This document shows, piece by piece, positions 16,301 through 24,463 of a DNA stretch of 63,565 nucleotides. The translations under genes and the position numbers were made by a program. The notes under the pieces are model-generated. The model made no database searches and was not told the DNA's origin. It saw only the letters and a program-made list of their open reading frames with translations. This DNA is from JBCBSZ01 sp039185015 (GTDB taxonomy: Bacteria > Actinomycetota > Acidimicrobiia > Acidimicrobiales > Poriferisodalaceae), in assembly GCA_039185015.1 (NCBI GenBank), contig JBCDAU010000033.1:1-63565 (forward strand), in the 5' to 3' direction. Numbering within the stretch: the first letter of the stretch is position 1; every line of letters starts with the position of its first letter.

Positions 16301-17371
16301 TCACGCCCCCGGGAGCACCAGCCGCATGGTCGTGCCGGTCCGGTCGGACCTCGACACGTGGAGGTCCCCGCCGTTGAGCTCCAGCAGCCGGCGACACGCT
16401 GCGAGTCCGAGGCCGAGCCCCTCGTCGTCGTTCGACAGTCGCTCGAAGGGCCGGAAGATCTGCTCCCAGTGGCCCGACGCGATCCCTCGCCCGTTGTCGG
16501 TGACCGTGATCGTCGTGGTCACCTGGAGCGCCTGGGCATCGACGACGATGCGCGGCGCCCGATCCGCGACCCGGTAGCGCAACCCGTTGAGCACCAGGTT
16601 CGACAGGACCTGGCGGAGCATCGCGCAGTCGCACCGAACGGTGCCGGCCGCGTCCCAGCGCAGCTCACCGTCCGCGTCGTCGAGGTCGTGGTGGAGGTCC
16701 TGGGCCACCGTGTCGCCCAGGTCGGCGAGGTCGATCACCGTCGGCTGCGCCACGGTTCGACCCATCTGGCCGTACTCGAGCAGGGCCTGGACCATCTCGT
16801 CCATGCGGCCGAGCGAGCCGTCGAGCCGGCGCCCCCACATCCCCTGACGAGCGGGGTCGTCCAGGAGGCGATCCGCGTAGAGCCGGGCGGTCCGCAGCGG
16901 CGCCCGGAGGTCGTGGGCGACGATCGACAGCAGCTCCTCGAGATCGTCGACGAGCCGGTCGCGGTCGCGGATCGCCGCCGCGAGATCGTGCTGCACCTTC
17001 GCCGTCGCCTGGGCCGCCTCGATCGTGCGCCACAGGCGGTCGGCCTGGAGGTCCCGCTTCGGCAGGTACTGATGGGCACCGCCGTGCAGGCTGTCGGTCC
17101 CCAGCTCGTCGCCCGATGCGGTCAGCACGACCACCGCTGCATCGGGCACCGTCTCCCTGACGGTCGCGACGATGCCGGTGCCGGTCGCATCGGGGAGGTG
17201 GAGGTCGAGCACGGCGACGTCGGGTGCTCGCCCCTCGCCGATGGCTTCGACCGCCTCCGCGAGGGTGTGGCAGGAACGAACGCCGGCCGGGCCGGGTCCG
17301 TTGACGAGCATCGCCCTGACCGCGAGCTCGTCGACCGGGTTGTCCTCGACGAGGAGGATGTCGAGGCTCAA
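16301..17371 (-). CDS. Receiver domain-histidine kinase fusion
   Basis: A 356-residue soluble kinase. The N-terminal receiver domain (1-120) has the phospho-acceptor Asp56 in DVAVLDLHLPDATG. A coiled linker leads to a HisKA domain with His153 in IVAHDLRAPL and an HATPase domain with N box LSNLVLNGLRYR, G1 VTDNGRGI and G2 GLGLGLAA. There is no membrane span, so input must come through phosphorylation of the receiver or a partner. Its start overlaps the stop of the upstream response regulator by 4 bp (17368-17371), indicating translational coupling. The layout resembles bacteriophytochrome-associated or cyanobacterial relay kinases. Confidence 0.9.
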   Translation of the reverse strand: MSLDILLVEDNPVDELAVRAMLVNGPGPAGVRSCHTLAEAVEAIGEGRAPDVAVLDLHLPDATGTGIVATVRETVPDAAVVVLTASGDELGTDSLHGGAHQYLPKRDLQADRLWRTIEAAQATAKVQHDLAAAIRDRDRLVDDLEELLSIVAHDLRAPLRTARLYADRLLDDPARQGMWGRRLDGSLGRMDEMVQALLEYGQMGRTVAQPTVIDLADLGDTVAQDLHHDLDDADGELRWDAAGTVRCDCAMLRQVLSNLVLNGLRYRVADRAPRIVVDAQALQVTTTITVTDNGRGIASGHWEQIFRPFERLSNDDEGLGLGLAACRRLLELNGGDLHVSRSDRTGTTMRLVLPGA

Positions 17372-17838
17372 CGGCGCTCGCCGAGATCCAGGATCAGATC
17401 GAACGTCTCGACCAGCTCGGCGAAGCGCGACGGCTTCACGAGGTAGCGGATCGGGCCGGCGGCCTCGACCCGTTCGATGTCGCGATGGTCGGCGGACGTG
17501 GTGAGCACCACCATCGGGACCTCGGAGATCGTCCGGTCGCTCACCAGCGCGCCCAGCAGCTGGTGACCATCGACCTGGGGCATCTTGAGATCGACCACGA
17601 GCACGTCAGGCAGCTCCTCGCCCGCCTCGATGCGCTGTTCGAGCATCGTCCACATCTCGATCGCCGAGCTGACCGTGCGCAGCTCGTGGGCGCGACCGGT
17701 CGCGCTCAGCGCCTCGCTGGCCAGGAACTGGTCGTCCTCGGAGTCGTCGACGTAGGCAACCGTGACCGGACCGTCCCAGTCCGTCCGCACATCGATCAGG
17801 TCGGCCCGCTGGTCCCCGGTCTGTGTCGCATCACCCAT
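17368..17838 (-). CDS. Stand-alone response regulator (Rcp1-like single receiver)
   Basis: A 156-residue single receiver domain with a 25-residue N-terminal extension. Acidic pocket DDSEDD at 31-36, phospho-acceptor Asp83 in VVDLKMPQVDG, Thr in VLTTSADH, and Lys in YLVKPSRF. There is no output domain, so it acts as a phosphotransfer shuttle, probably to or from the receiver-kinase encoded next (4-bp overlap). A longer reading from 17895 would cross the tandem palindromes in the promoter region; ATG 17838 is therefore the better start. It is divergent from the hybrid kinase operon. Confidence 0.88.
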   Translation of the reverse strand: MGDATQTGDQRADLIDVRTDWDGPVTVAYVDDSEDDQFLASEALSATGRAHELRTVSSAIEMWTMLEQRIEAGEELPDVLVVDLKMPQVDGHQLLGALVSDRTISEVPMVVLTTSADHRDIERVEAAGPIRYLVKPSRFAELVETFDLILDLGERR

Positions 17839-17880
17839 GGTCTTCCGGTCGGCGGCAGTCGAGCACACGTGAGCGGTGCT

Positions 17881-17918
17881 CTGGTGCGCGCGCATCAGTG
17901 CTGGTGCTTACGCATCAG
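17881..17918. promoter_or_regulatory. Tandem palindromic sites between divergent signalling operons
   Basis: Two copies of CTGGTGC-N4-GCATCAG occupy 17881-17898 and 17901-17918. Each is an imperfect palindrome (6 of 7 arm positions pair), and the copies start exactly 20 bp apart. The core can be read as TGGTG-N6-CATCA, the 5-6-5 layout of Crp/FNR-family sites. They lie 43 bp from the response-regulator start and 50 bp from the hybrid-kinase start. The Crp-type regulator at 20796 is a plausible binder, by inference only. Confidence 0.5.
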
Positions 17919-17967
17919 ATCGAAGGGTCGACGGATCCGGCGGAACGCTGGAGGAAGGTCCGGGGTC

Positions 17968-20796
17968 GTGGAGCCGAGTCGACAGGGTGGCCGGGTGCTG
18001 CTGGTGCTCGGTGCCCTTCTGGTCCTGGCGAGCGCGGTCGCGACGCACCGCTTCGCGGCGGGCGACCGGGAACAGGAGCGCCGGGATCGTCTCCAGGAGA
18101 TCGCCGACCGCGAGGCCCGACAGATCGGCGGCGACCTCGAGCGCTGGGCTGACCTGCTGGCGACGGCCGGCGCCCTCGACGTCGGCGGACTCGACGAGCG
18201 CGCCTTCACCGCCTTCGTCGACGACGCGTTCGGCGACCGGGATGCCACCGGGACGCTGACCGGCACCTACCGAGGCATGGGGTCGGTGGTCTGGGTCGAG
18301 CCGGAGCCGAGTGCCGGAGCTGCGCCCGCCTACGTCGTGCGGTACGCGCGCCCGGATCCGCTCGCCGCCGAGGTGGTCGGTGCCGACCTGAACGCCCTTC
18401 CCCAGCGCGGGCCCGGGTTGGAGCAGGCCCGCGATAGCGGTCGGCCCGCGGTCGTCGGGTTCTTCGTGCCCCTGAGCGAGCTCGATCTCCCGGCCGACGA
18501 GCAGAGCCAGCTCGGCTCGCTCTACGTGCCGATCTACCGGGGTGACGGTGTTCCGTCGACGGTCGCCGGGCGGCAGATGACCCACGCCGGCTGGATGGTG
18601 ACCGGCTTTCGGGCCGACGACCTCCTCCATGGCGTGCTGCAGGACGAGCGCCTCGGCGCTGCGCTGCTGGTCGACGACGAGCTCGTGCACAGCACGAGCG
18701 CCGACCTCGACGGGCGCGCCTCGGCGACCGCGGCCATCGACGCCTTCGGGCAACGCTGGTCGCTCATGGTCACGGCGGTCGAGCCCATCGTCGGCGGTTC
18801 GTGGCTGGACACGGCCCTGGCCGTCGCCGGCCTCGAGGCTGCCCTCGGCCTCTCGCTCCTCGTCGTGATCGAGCTACTCCTCCGGTGGCGACGCTCGGAC
18901 CGCCGACGGATCGCCGCGGTCGAGGAACGGGCGGTGGCATGGCGTGAGGCCCGTCAGGACCTGGCAGACCGGGTGGCGGTCGGCGTCCTCGACCTCGGTC
19001 CCGACGGCGAGCTGCGGTACGTGAGCTCCTCGGTCCAGGACCTGCTCGGTCGGACACCCGCCGAGCTGACGGGACGGACGCTCCAGGCCGTGCTCGACGA
19101 CGTCGGGGCCGGCACCGACGCGCAGCTCCTCCTCGACCGTGCCGCCAGCGCGTCCGACCGCGCCGAGCTGGAGCTCCCGTCCGGGCGGCGAACGCGCTTC
19201 ACGGCCTCCGCGATGCCCGAGGGCGGCACGATGCTCACGATCGTGGACGTCACCGCGGACCGAGCGGCGATCGACGAGCTGTCCGACGCCCTCGACGAGG
19301 CGGTCGAGCAGCGCGAGCAGGGCCGCCGGCTGCTCGCCACGATGTCCCACGAGGTCAGGACGCCGCTGGCCGGGATCGTCGGTCTGTCGAGCGTGGCACT
19401 GGAGGAGACCGACCCGGGTCTACCCGTCCACGACGTGCTCCGGCAGGTCCAGGACGTCGGCGTCGACCTCCTGGAGATCGTCAACGACGCCCTCGCCATC
19501 TCGATCTCCGATGAGGGCACGCTGCGGCTCTCGCCCGGTCCGGTCGATGCCCGCCGCTTCCTCGACGAGCTCCTCGCCCAGCACCGACCGAACGTCGCCA
19601 CCGGGGTCGAGCTCCGCGGCTCGGTGCACGCTGTCGACGTCGTCCGGACCGACTCGTCGCGCCTCCGCCAGATCGTCGGGAACCTGGTCGCGAACGCCGC
19701 GAGGCACACCGCCGACGGCACGATCGACGTCGCCATCGACCGGACCGCGGCCGGGATGCTCAGGATCGTGGTCAACGACACCGGATGCGGCATCTCGCCC
19801 GAGGCGCAAGCGCAGGTGTTCGAGCCCTTCTGGCAGGTGGACGGCTCGGCCCATCGCAGCGGCGGCGCCGGCCTCGGCCTCGCCGTGGTCCGGTCGCTCG
19901 TCGACGCGATGGACGGGACGGTCGAGTTGCGGTCCGCCGAGGGGGTCGGCACGCGCTTCGTCGTGGAGCTGCCCGCCCCCGACACCGAAGCGCCGGGAAC
20001 GGTCGAGGACACGCCGCTCGCGGAGACGCGACCGACCCCGGCGCTCGGGTTGCGCGTGATCGTGGTCGATGACGATGCGATCTCGGGTGAGGTCGCCTCA
20101 CGACAGCTGGGACGGCTGGGCGCGCGCGTCGAGGTCATCGACGACGGTCTCCGTGCGCTCCGTGAGATGCGGTCGACCACGGCGGACATCACCGTGATCG
20201 ACCTCCACCTCCCGGGCGTCGACGGCTTCGCGATCCTGGAGGCCGCGCTCGAGCGACGAGAGGCGGCGACCGTGCCGAAGCTCGTCATCGCCGCGACCGC
20301 GTCCTCGGCGCCGGAGGATCATCGTCGGTGCCGCGAGTTGGGCGTCGACGCCGTGATGCTCAAGCCGCTCGACCGCGGCGTGCTCGGCGACCTGATCTCC
20401 AGTCGATGGCCCGAGCTCGCCGCAGCCCGGCTCCCGAACGGACCATCGCTGCTCGTCGTGAACGAGGGCCGGATCACCGAGCTCGAGGAGCTCGGCGTGC
20501 TCGACGGGATCATCGAACTCGCCGCCGAGCAGCTGCCCGAGCTCCGCCGCCAGGTCGCCGATCCCGACGGCGAGGTCCGCGCCAACGGTGCGCACCGACT
20601 CGCCGGAACCCTGTTCGCGCTCGGGGCCAACCGACTCGCCGACGAGGCCAACGCACTGCACCGGGCCGTGCGCGACGAGCCCGACGCGGTCGTCCGCGCC
20701 CGTCTCGATCGCCTCCTCGGATCGTCGGAGGAGCTGCTGGCACGCCTCGCATCGGAGCGAGCCGCCTCGACGGTGAGCGGGGCGACCATCGAGTGA
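17968..20796 (+). CDS. CHASE-PAS hybrid sensor histidine kinase with receiver and Hpt domains
   Basis: A 942-residue membrane kinase from GTG 17968, behind GGAGGAAGG. Order: first membrane span (about 10-28), CHASE-type extracytoplasmic sensor (about 30-270), second span (about 290-310), PAS (about 325-430), HisKA with His461 in MSHEVRTPLAG, HATPase with NLVANAARH, GCGIS and GLGLAVV, receiver with Asp745 in TVIDLHLPGVDG, and an Hpt domain with His876 in NGAHRLAGTLF. All phosphorelay residues are intact, so signal can flow His-Asp-His to an outside receiver, and the divergently encoded single receiver is the obvious candidate. It is coupled to the downstream Crp-type gene. Confidence 0.92.
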   Translation: MEPSRQGGRVLLVLGALLVLASAVATHRFAAGDREQERRDRLQEIADREARQIGGDLERWADLLATAGALDVGGLDERAFTAFVDDAFGDRDATGTLTGTYRGMGSVVWVEPEPSAGAAPAYVVRYARPDPLAAEVVGADLNALPQRGPGLEQARDSGRPAVVGFFVPLSELDLPADEQSQLGSLYVPIYRGDGVPSTVAGRQMTHAGWMVTGFRADDLLHGVLQDERLGAALLVDDELVHSTSADLDGRASATAAIDAFGQRWSLMVTAVEPIVGGSWLDTALAVAGLEAALGLSLLVVIELLLRWRRSDRRRIAAVEERAVAWREARQDLADRVAVGVLDLGPDGELRYVSSSVQDLLGRTPAELTGRTLQAVLDDVGAGTDAQLLLDRAASASDRAELELPSGRRTRFTASAMPEGGTMLTIVDVTADRAAIDELSDALDEAVEQREQGRRLLATMSHEVRTPLAGIVGLSSVALEETDPGLPVHDVLRQVQDVGVDLLEIVNDALAISISDEGTLRLSPGPVDARRFLDELLAQHRPNVATGVELRGSVHAVDVVRTDSSRLRQIVGNLVANAARHTADGTIDVAIDRTAAGMLRIVVNDTGCGISPEAQAQVFEPFWQVDGSAHRSGGAGLGLAVVRSLVDAMDGTVELRSAEGVGTRFVVELPAPDTEAPGTVEDTPLAETRPTPALGLRVIVVDDDAISGEVASRQLGRLGARVEVIDDGLRALREMRSTTADITVIDLHLPGVDGFAILEAALERREAATVPKLVIAATASSAPEDHRRCRELGVDAVMLKPLDRGVLGDLISSRWPELAAARLPNGPSLLVVNEGRITELEELGVLDGIIELAAEQLPELRRQVADPDGEVRANGAHRLAGTLFALGANRLADEANALHRAVRDEPDAVVRARLDRLLGSSEELLARLASERAASTVSGATIE

Positions 20797-21542
20797 TGCT
20801 CCCGCGGTCGCTCGCGTCCGAGCGACCGGTCCGGATCTCCGCGAGGCTGGAGCCCGTGGCCGACGAGGTGAGGCCCGAGGTCGGCAGCTTCCTCGACCGA
20901 CTGGACGAGCAGCACAGCGCTGGACTGCTCGCGCTCGGGACGCGGCGGCGCTTCCCGGCCGGCTCGACGGTGTTCATGGTCGGCGAACCCGCCCTCGAGG
21001 TGCTCGTCGTCCTCTCCGGTGAGGCGAAGGCGGTCGTGCCTGCCAGCGACGGCCGGGAGGTGATCGTCGGCGTCCGCGGCCCGGGTGACGTGCTCGGTGA
21101 GATCGCGGCGCTCGACGGCGGGACCCGATCGGCGACGGTGGTGGCCATCGGTGAGCTCGTGGTGCTGATGATCGGCCTCCAGCCGTTCGATGCGTTCCTC
21201 GAGCGGCATCCGTCGGCGCTCCGGCACCTCGTGCTGGTGATCGCCGGGCGGCTGAGAGCCAGCAATCGACGACAGCTCGAGTTCGGCACCGGCGACTCGC
21301 TCGGGCGTCTCTGCGCACGCCTCGTCGAGTTGTCCGAACGGTACGGCGAGGTCGACGACGACGGCACCGTACGGCTGGTGTCGCCGCTGACCCAGACGGA
21401 TCTCGGCGCGCTGTCCGGGATGTCCCGAGAAGCTGTCGTGAAGTCGATGCGGGCCCTGCGGTCGCTCGGGTGGGTGCGGAACGACGGTCGGACGATCGAG
21501 TTGCTGGATCCCGCTGCGGTCCGTCGACGCGCCGATCACTGA
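20796..21542 (+). CDS. Crp/Fnr-family transcriptional regulator
   Basis: A 248-residue protein whose ATG overlaps the hybrid-kinase stop (TGATG), showing translational coupling. The cyclic-nucleotide domain (about 30-150) has an intact phosphate-binding cassette, GEIAALDGGTRSAT, with the Arg and Ser/Thr that hold the cyclic phosphate. The C-terminal winged helix (about 165-235) contains PLTQTDLGALSGMSREAVVKSMRALRS split across helix-turn-helix positions. It should act as a cAMP- or cGMP-responsive regulator. It probably belongs to the same pathway as the kinase, and the palindromes in front of that operon are candidate targets. Confidence 0.92.
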   Translation: MLPRSLASERPVRISARLEPVADEVRPEVGSFLDRLDEQHSAGLLALGTRRRFPAGSTVFMVGEPALEVLVVLSGEAKAVVPASDGREVIVGVRGPGDVLGEIAALDGGTRSATVVAIGELVVLMIGLQPFDAFLERHPSALRHLVLVIAGRLRASNRRQLEFGTGDSLGRLCARLVELSERYGEVDDDGTVRLVSPLTQTDLGALSGMSREAVVKSMRALRSLGWVRNDGRTIELLDPAAVRRRADH

Positions 21543-21587
21543 GCCGACGCCGCTCACGACCGCAGCGAGACACCAGTCCTCGGCCAC

Positions 21588-21603
21588 TGGGTACAGGTAC
21601 CCA
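21588..21603. promoter_or_regulatory. 16-bp palindrome upstream of the cNMP-domain gene
   Basis: TGGGTAC and GTACCCA flank a central AG, a perfect 16-bp inverted repeat in the 155-bp gap between the Crp-type gene and the next small gene. It is a candidate operator. It differs from the sites at 17881, so a different protein may bind it. Confidence 0.4.
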
Positions 21604-21697
21604 TCGACCTGGGTCCCGCGCCGCTGCGTCGCCGCGTCGACGGCAGGACGATGGGAGCGGCGCCGACGACGGACGTCGGCGGTCAGGGGGAACGCAC

Positions 21698-22135
21698 GTG
21701 TCTGACATGGAGAAGCTCACCGCCGGTCGGGTGTTCGTCGGCTGCACGACGTCCGAGCGCCGCCGGCTCGACCGGATCAGCACGCTCATGCGCTTCGAGT
21801 CCGGTGCCGTGATCGCGGGCGGACGATCGCGTGGGCCCGTCTTCGGCGTGATCATCGAGGGCTCGGCCCGACTGGTCGAGGGCGGCCGTGTGGTCGCGCG
21901 TCTCTCGTCGGGCGACCACTTCGGCGAGGCGGCACTGCTCGACCGCGCTGGTCTCGGTGGCGGTGACGATCCGCTCGTCGTCATCGACGACGACGCGTGG
22001 GTGGCGCTGTCGAGCGGCCCGGAGCTCTCCGGGGTGCTCGCCGCGGTCCCGTGGCTGGTGGACCGCCTGATCGAGAGCGCAGCGAACCGGATCGCCTCAC
22101 GGGCCGTCATCGAACGCACGGCCACCGACGCCTGA
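21698..22135 (+). CDS. Degenerate cyclic-nucleotide-binding domain protein
   Basis: A 145-residue protein from GTG 21698, behind AGGGGG. It consists of a single CRP-like beta-roll: FESGAVIAGG, VFGVIIEGSARLVEGGRVVA, LSSGDHFGEAALLDRAG, then a C-terminal helix. Where functional domains have R-x-A-T/S after FGEAALL, this one has GLGGGDDPLVV, so the phosphate-contacting arginine is absent and cyclic-nucleotide binding is doubtful. There is no helix-turn-helix or other output domain. It follows the Crp-type regulator in the same direction and may bind it as an antagonist, but that is a guess. Confidence 0.8.
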   Translation: MSDMEKLTAGRVFVGCTTSERRRLDRISTLMRFESGAVIAGGRSRGPVFGVIIEGSARLVEGGRVVARLSSGDHFGEAALLDRAGLGGGDDPLVVIDDDAWVALSSGPELSGVLAAVPWLVDRLIESAANRIASRAVIERTATDA

Positions 22136-22138
22136 GGT

Positions 22139-23368
22139 TCAGCTCGGCGGCGCGTCCCAGACCAGCAGGCGTTCGTCGGCCAGACCGACGGCCACGGCGA
22201 TGCGGTCATCCGGCGTCGCGGCGATGCCCAGACCCGCCGCGAGCTTGCCGCCGAGCGACACTCGGGCGACCACCTCGACCCGGTCCTCGACCCGACGCAG
22301 CAGGCCGAGCTCGTCACGCTCCTGTGAGGGGATCAGCAGCTCCGGACGACCGTCGCCGTCAGCGTCGAGCACGTGCGCGTTGTCCAGCTCGGTGTCGAAG
22401 ATCGCGTGGCTCGACCACCCGCGCTCCTCGCCGGTGAGGAGGAGCTCGCCGTCGTCGACGGCGCGGAAGCTGACGATGCCACCGATGTGCGGCGTGCGGA
22501 CCTCGACCAGCTCGATCGCGCCGTCCGGCCCGGTCGGCGCGACGGCGATCCGATGACGCCAACGGCGCTCCTGACCGAGCGCGGTCGTCGTCGCGACCTG
22601 GGCACCCGTGTCGGGGTCGAAGGCGGCGATGCGTGCGCCGGCGCCACCGCCGGCGACGGTCGCCAGGACCTCCGGCTCACCGTCGCCATCGAGGTCGGCC
22701 CACGTCGGCCGCCGGCCCTCGAAGACCGCCGGCGACGGAGCCTCGATGACGACCTCGTTGCGGCCCCCGATGATGACCAGGCGGGCCGCCTCGAGGTCGT
22801 CACCCAGGATGGCGTGGGGATATCGGTCCGTCGGCCCGGCGAGCACCGCGATCCGTCCGTCGGCGCTCGTCGTGACCGCGGCATCCGGGAGCGGATCGTC
22901 GATCTCGATGGGCAGCAGCGGCGCTGTCACCGTGACCGAGCCGTCTGCCGTGCGCTCGATCGCCACATCGCCCCGGCCGAGATCGACCTGGCCCGGACTG
23001 ACCGCGACGTCGACGCCGACGACCGTGCCGTCGTCGAGCACCACGACGAAGCCCGGGCCGACGCCGTCCACACCGATCACTCGCACGGGGACGCCGGGCA
23101 GGTCGACGCTGCGCGCATCGGCGAGGACGTCGGCCCGACCCGGGGTGTACCGGTTGCCGTCGTCGGGCACCGAGCCGTCCGGCCGAGGCGGAGTCGTGGC
23201 CGTCGCCTCGCCGTTCGGCGCGACGCTCGTGGAGGTGGTCGACGTCGTGATGGTCGCGGGCGCGGCCGTCGTCGACGCGCCGCCCCCGTCGTCGCTGTCG
23301 CCGGCGCAGGCCACGACGAGGAGCAGCGCGGCCGCGATCGCGAGTCGTGCCGAAGCGGGCCGGTGCAC
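22139..23368 (-). CDS. Secreted lipoprotein with FG-GAP-like repeats
   Basis: A 409-residue predicted lipoprotein. The N-terminus has a positive start, a hydrophobic stretch and the lipobox LVVACA (Cys21), followed by a Ser/Thr/Pro-rich spacer of about 45 residues. The rest resembles a beta-propeller: two DLDGDGEPEVL / DADGDGRPELL motifs match the calcium-binding FG-GAP/VCBS type repeat. It is probably anchored on the outer face of the membrane; ligand unknown. Its end is 3 bp from the end of the convergent cNMP-domain gene. Confidence 0.78.
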   Translation of the reverse strand: MHRPASARLAIAAALLLVVACAGDSDDGGGASTTAAPATITTSTTSTSVAPNGEATATTPPRPDGSVPDDGNRYTPGRADVLADARSVDLPGVPVRVIGVDGVGPGFVVVLDDGTVVGVDVAVSPGQVDLGRGDVAIERTADGSVTVTAPLLPIEIDDPLPDAAVTTSADGRIAVLAGPTDRYPHAILGDDLEAARLVIIGGRNEVVIEAPSPAVFEGRRPTWADLDGDGEPEVLATVAGGGAGARIAAFDPDTGAQVATTTALGQERRWRHRIAVAPTGPDGAIELVEVRTPHIGGIVSFRAVDDGELLLTGEERGWSSHAIFDTELDNAHVLDADGDGRPELLIPSQERDELGLLRRVEDRVEVVARVSLGGKLAAGLGIAATPDDRIAVAVGLADERLLVWDAPPS

Positions 23369-23434
23369 GACGGCGAGCGTAGGTCGGCGTCGAACGGCGG
23401 CCGCGTCGCCGCGACCGCCAGCAGCGCGATGCGC

Positions 23435-24388
23435 TCAGCCGGCGGCCGCCCGGTAGTCGTGGGTGTCGTCGAAGCGGGAGCGGAGGTACTCGCTCGCCGT
23501 GATCGGCTCGTAGGCGGGCGGATGCTCGTCGTCGACGCAGGAGCTCAACGGCGCCACGACCGCGCCGGCGTCCGGGTTGACGAAGAACGGGATCGAGTAC
23601 CGGTCGCCCTCGGTCGGTGAGTGGACCCGATGCGTCGTCGACACGTAGCGGTCGTTGGTCCAGCGGGCGAGGAGGTCGCCGAGGTTCACGATCAGGGCAC
23701 CCTCGGGCGCCGCGACTCGGACCCACTCCCCGGAGCGGTTCAGCAGCTCGAGGCCCGGCGTCCCGTCGGTGGCGAGCAACGTCACGGTGCCGTAGTCGCT
23801 GTGCGCGCCGCAGCCGAGCTGATCGTCGGCCTGCTCACCGACCGGCGGGTAGTGCAGCAGCCGCAGGTTGCACATCGGCAGCCGCATGCGCCGGTCGAAG
23901 AAGCCGGGCCGCAGATCGAGGGCGAGCGCGATGCCCCGCAGCGTCACCAGCGACGCTTCGAGGACCGCCGAATAGTAGGCGAGGATCGCCGAGCGGAAGC
24001 CGGGCACGTCCGGCCACTGGTTGGGTCCGTGGACGCCGAGGAGGTCGGCGATCGACGGATCGTCGAGGTCGATCTCGAGGCCGAGGTCCACCGCCTCCTT
24101 GGCATCGCCACGCAACTCGGGTTGGAGGGTCTCCGACTCCATCGCGACGTAGCCGCGGTGATGGTCCGATCGTGCGATCGCGATCCGTTCCTTCACCTCG
24201 TCGTCCTGCAAGAAGAACCGCCGGGCCGCGGCGAACACCGCTTCGGTCGTGCCGACGTCGATGCCGTGTCCGATCACGGCGAAGAACCCCGTGTCGCGAC
24301 ACGCCCGATCGATGCCCTCGACGAGCGTGCGGAGATCACCGTCCCCCGTCCGGAGCGGAGCGAGATCGACCACCGGGAGCGCCACCAC
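23435..24388 (-). CDS. Isopenicillin N synthase-like 2OG-Fe(II) oxygenase
   Basis: A 317-residue non-haem iron oxygenase of the DIOX_N plus 2OG-FeII_Oxy family. The N-terminal part has PVVDLAPL and GFFAVIGHGID, the usual opening of this group. The iron ligands are in HSDYGTVTLL (His and Asp) and STTHRVHSP (His), and the 2-oxoglutarate arginine is in RYSIPFFVNP. Enzymes of this type hydroxylate or desaturate small molecules or plant-hormone-like compounds; the substrate is not evident. It stands as a single gene between a lipoprotein and a PAC2 protein, both also on the minus strand. Confidence 0.88.
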   Translation of the reverse strand: MVALPVVDLAPLRTGDGDLRTLVEGIDRACRDTGFFAVIGHGIDVGTTEAVFAAARRFFLQDDEVKERIAIARSDHHRGYVAMESETLQPELRGDAKEAVDLGLEIDLDDPSIADLLGVHGPNQWPDVPGFRSAILAYYSAVLEASLVTLRGIALALDLRPGFFDRRMRLPMCNLRLLHYPPVGEQADDQLGCGAHSDYGTVTLLATDGTPGLELLNRSGEWVRVAAPEGALIVNLGDLLARWTNDRYVSTTHRVHSPTEGDRYSIPFFVNPDAGAVVAPLSSCVDDEHPPAYEPITASEYLRSRFDDTHDYRAAAG

Positions 24389-24463
24389 GACGCCCGACCG
24401 TACGGATGGGTTGTTTCGCCGCCGTTACCTGAGCGCGACGGCGAAGGGAACCGGCGGGAGGAC

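Noticed and set aside
21581..21610. GGCCACTGG near the cNMP gene as part of a cobalamin riboswitch
   Set aside because: Only a short match to the B12 core and no surrounding structure; it is part of the palindrome TGGGTAC-AG-GTACCCA.
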